From positions 1-46,363 of the forward strand of contig JAYSFC010000010.1 of assembly GCA_041913505.1 (NCBI GenBank): DNA of 46,363 nucleotides. Direction: 5' to 3'. Each line of letters begins with the position of its first letter. The stretch's first letter is position 1. The stretch comes from JAYSFC01 sp041913505. Its GTDB lineage: Bacteria > Pseudomonadota > Gammaproteobacteria > Burkholderiales > Burkholderiaceae_C. The notes under the pieces were generated by a model. The model had not been told where the DNA came from. It was given only the letters and a program-made list of their open reading frames with translations, and searched no databases. Below are positions 44,704 through 46,363 of the stretch, in pieces. Made by a program: the position numbers and the translations under genes.

Positions 44704-45279
44704 ATGTCCCTGATCAATACGCAAGTGCAACCCTTCAAGACCACCGCGTTCGTGAACCGCAACGGCAAGGGTGAGTTCATCGAAGTGACCGACGCCAGCC
44801 TGAAGGGCAAGTGGTCCGTGCTGATCTTCATGCCGGCAGCCTTTACCTTCAACTGCCCCACCGAGATCGAAGACGCCGCCGAGCACTACGCCGAGTTCGA
44901 GAAGGCTGGTGCCGAGGTCTATATCGTGACCACCGACACGCATTTCTCGCACAAGGTGTGGCACGAGACCTCCGACGCCGTCGGCAAGGCCAAGTTCCCG
45001 CTGGTGGGCGACCCCACGCACCAGCTCACCAACGCCTTCGGCGTGCATATCCCCGAAGAAGGTCTGGCGCTGCGCGGCACGTTCATCATCAACCCCGATG
45101 GCGTGATCAAGACCATGGAAGTGCACGACAACGCCATTGCGCGCGACGTGAAGGAAACCGTGCGCAAGCTCAAGGCCGCTCAGTACGTGGCCAGCCACCC
45201 CGGCCAGGTGTGCCCCGCCAAGTGGAACGAAGGCGCCAAGACCATCACGCCTTCGCTGGACCTGGTCGGCAAGATCTGA
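44704..45279 (+). CDS. ahpC: Alkyl hydroperoxide reductase AhpC (2-Cys peroxiredoxin)
   Basis: A 191-aa typical 2-Cys peroxiredoxin that reduces H2O2, organic peroxides and peroxynitrite. The peroxidatic Cys is in FMPAAFTFNCPTEIED and the resolving Cys is in HPGQVCPAKWNEG near the C-terminus; the Thr and Arg of the active site are conserved. It is reduced by AhpF, encoded next. An ATG at 44704 fits the family N-terminus (MSLINTQVQPF); an open frame continues upstream without homology. A strong terminator follows. Confidence 0.97.
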   Translation: MSLINTQVQPFKTTAFVNRNGKGEFIEVTDASLKGKWSVLIFMPAAFTFNCPTEIEDAAEHYAEFEKAGAEVYIVTTDTHFSHKVWHETSDAVGKAKFPLVGDPTHQLTNAFGVHIPEEGLALRGTFIINPDGVIKTMEVHDNAIARDVKETVRKLKAAQYVASHPGQVCPAKWNEGAKTITPSLDLVGKI

Positions 45280-45320
45280 GCGCCCTGGCGCCGAACCTTC
45301 ACAGTTGACCTGTGAAAGAC

Positions 45321-45351
45321 GCCCGGGTGCCTGGCGCCCGGGCTTTTTTTT
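45321..45351 (+). terminator. Rho-independent terminator between ahpC and ahpF
   Basis: GCCCGGG (45321-45327) pairs with CCCGGGC (45337-45343), extended inward by weaker pairs, followed by eight T residues. It lies 41 nt past the ahpC stop and 33 nt before the ahpF start. It probably sets ahpC expression well above ahpF by partial termination. Confidence 0.88.
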
Positions 45352-45384
45352 CCCCGAAATATCTACCGAACAAGGATTTCCGCC

Positions 45385-46363
45385 ATGCTCGACGACACCC
45401 TCAAAGCCCAACTGAAAGCCTATCTGGAGCGCCTGCGCAAGCCGGTGGAGCTCGTGGCCACGCTGGACGACGGGGCCACGTCGCGCGAGCTGCGCGAACT
45501 GCTGGACGACATCCGTGCGCAGTCCGACAAGATCACCGTGGTCGAGAAGAACGACGCCGACGTGCGCAAGCCCTCCTTCCTGATCACCAACCCTGGCTCC
45601 GACACGGGCGTGCGCTTTGCCGGCGTGCCGCTGGGGCATGAGTTCACCTCGCTCGTGCTGGCGCTGCTGCAGGTGGGCGGCCACCCCTCGAAGGAGGCGG
45701 CCGATCTGCTCGAGCAGGTCAAAGACCTGGACGGCGACTTCCACTTCGAGACCTATTACTCGCTCTCGTGCCACAACTGCCCGGACGTGGTGCAGGCGCT
45801 CAACCTGATGAGCGTGCTGAACCCGCGCATCACGCACACGGCCATCGATGGCGGCGTGTTCCAGGACGAGATCAAGGCGCGCGAGATCATGGGTGTCCCC
45901 ACCGTGTACCTCAATGGCCAGCATTTCGGCCAGGGCCGCATGGAGTTGGCCGAGATCGTGGCCAAGATCGACAGCGGCGCCACGGCCCGCGAGGCTGCCA
46001 AGCTCAACGCCAAGGAGGCCTTCGATGTGCTGATCGTGGGCGGTGGCCCGGCCGGAGCGGCCGCTGCCATCTACGCGGCGCGCAAGGGCATCCGCACGGG
46101 TATCGCGGCGGAGCGCTTTGGCGGCCAGGTGCTGGACACTGTGGACATCGAGAACTTCGTTTCGGTCAGCAAGACCGAAGGCCCGCAGTTCGCCGCCGCG
46201 ATGGAGCGCCATGTGCGCGACTATGAGGTGGACATCATGAACCTGCAGCGCGCCCAGGCGCTCCGGCCGGCTACGGCCGAAGGCGGCCTGATCGAGGTAC
46301 AGCTCGAGAGCGGCGCCACGCTGCGCGGCAAGACCGTGATCCTGTCCACCGGCGCGCGCTGGC
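45385..46363 (+). CDS. ahpF: Alkyl hydroperoxide reductase subunit F (5' part)
   Basis: The first 326 residues of AhpF; the gene runs off the right end. The N-terminal tandem thioredoxin-like region carries the redox pair in YYSLSCHNCPDVVQ (CxxC), which passes electrons to AhpC. The FAD-binding motif follows in FDVLIVGGGPAGAAAAIYAARKGIRTGI. Expected full length is about 520 residues with a second CxxC and an NADH site. The start ATG at 45385 has AAGGA about 8 nt upstream. It lies just behind the ahpC terminator. Confidence 0.95.
   Translation, partial: MLDDTLKAQLKAYLERLRKPVELVATLDDGATSRELRELLDDIRAQSDKITVVEKNDADVRKPSFLITNPGSDTGVRFAGVPLGHEFTSLVLALLQVGGHPSKEAADLLEQVKDLDGDFHFETYYSLSCHNCPDVVQALNLMSVLNPRITHTAIDGGVFQDEIKAREIMGVPTVYLNGQHFGQGRMELAEIVAKIDSGATAREAAKLNAKEAFDVLIVGGGPAGAAAAIYAARKGIRTGIAAERFGGQVLDTVDIENFVSVSKTEGPQFAAAMERHVRDYEVDIMNLQRAQALRPATAEGGLIEVQLESGATLRGKTVILSTGARW

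Overview
The window reads as a chromosomal segment of a high-GC betaproteobacterium, most likely a member of the Comamonadaceae (Acidovorax/Alicycliphilus/Diaphorobacter type). The basis is the strong GC bias, the gene families present (DUF2322, the DUF3649/PepSY/DUF3325 iron cluster, a Pro/Tyr-rich secreted protein) and two copies of a short GCTAT-N8-TAGCT palindrome of the kind scattered through that family's genomes. I see no phage, plasmid, CRISPR or complete insertion sequence. This is inference from recognised sequence, not a database search.

1-14.5 kb is mostly housekeeping. It has the 3' part of tRNA-Gly(GCC), tRNA-Leu(TAA), a hypothetical protein and a YgjP-like metalloprotease. A largely minus-strand run follows: murI, truC, a secreted nuclease, rluE with a META/DUF4377 lipoprotein, an M23 endopeptidase, DUF2322, katG, a TRIC/UPF0126 membrane protein coupled to an M20 amidohydrolase, and glnS. 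A DUF924 gene and a small secreted protein lie on the plus strand.

14.5-19.2 kb holds aroQ, an alpha/beta hydrolase and arfB in a tight plus-strand run. A 194-bp MITE-like inverted-repeat element sits exactly on the arfB stop codon. After it come a LigB/DODA-type dioxygenase, a carboxylesterase and a GGEEF diguanylate cyclase.

19.2-26.0 kb is a methionine-catabolism block: a divergent Lrp regulator (mdeR), methionine gamma-lyase (mdeA), a second Lrp gene, a homodimeric AceE-like 2-oxoacid dehydrogenase E1 (mdeB) with no aceF/lpd beside it, and an acetolactate-synthase-like TPP enzyme. The expected flow is methionine to methanethiol, ammonia and 2-oxobutyrate, then 2-oxobutyrate to propionyl-CoA. 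The TPP enzyme's role is open. Two different operator-like elements (41-bp-spaced direct repeats; a 17-bp palindrome) lie in the two divergent promoters.

26-36 kb carries a LysR regulator divergent from a four-gene efflux operon: an alpha/beta hydrolase lacking its serine nucleophile, then RND adaptor, RND pump and outer-membrane lipoprotein channel. A semialdehyde dehydrogenase and a DUF2798/LysR divergent pair follow.

37-46 kb is an iron and peroxide block. A Fur-box promoter drives a minus-strand operon made of a possible 24-codon Cys-rich leader ORF, DUF3649, a PepSY reductase-like protein, DUF3325 and two TonB-dependent siderophore receptors, with 4-nt ATGA overlaps among its first four ORFs. 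Next to it are bacterioferritin, ahpC and the start of ahpF. The most unusual items are the Cys-rich leader ORF, the mde block with its extra TPP enzyme, the Ser-less hydrolase in the RND operon and the MITE-like element.
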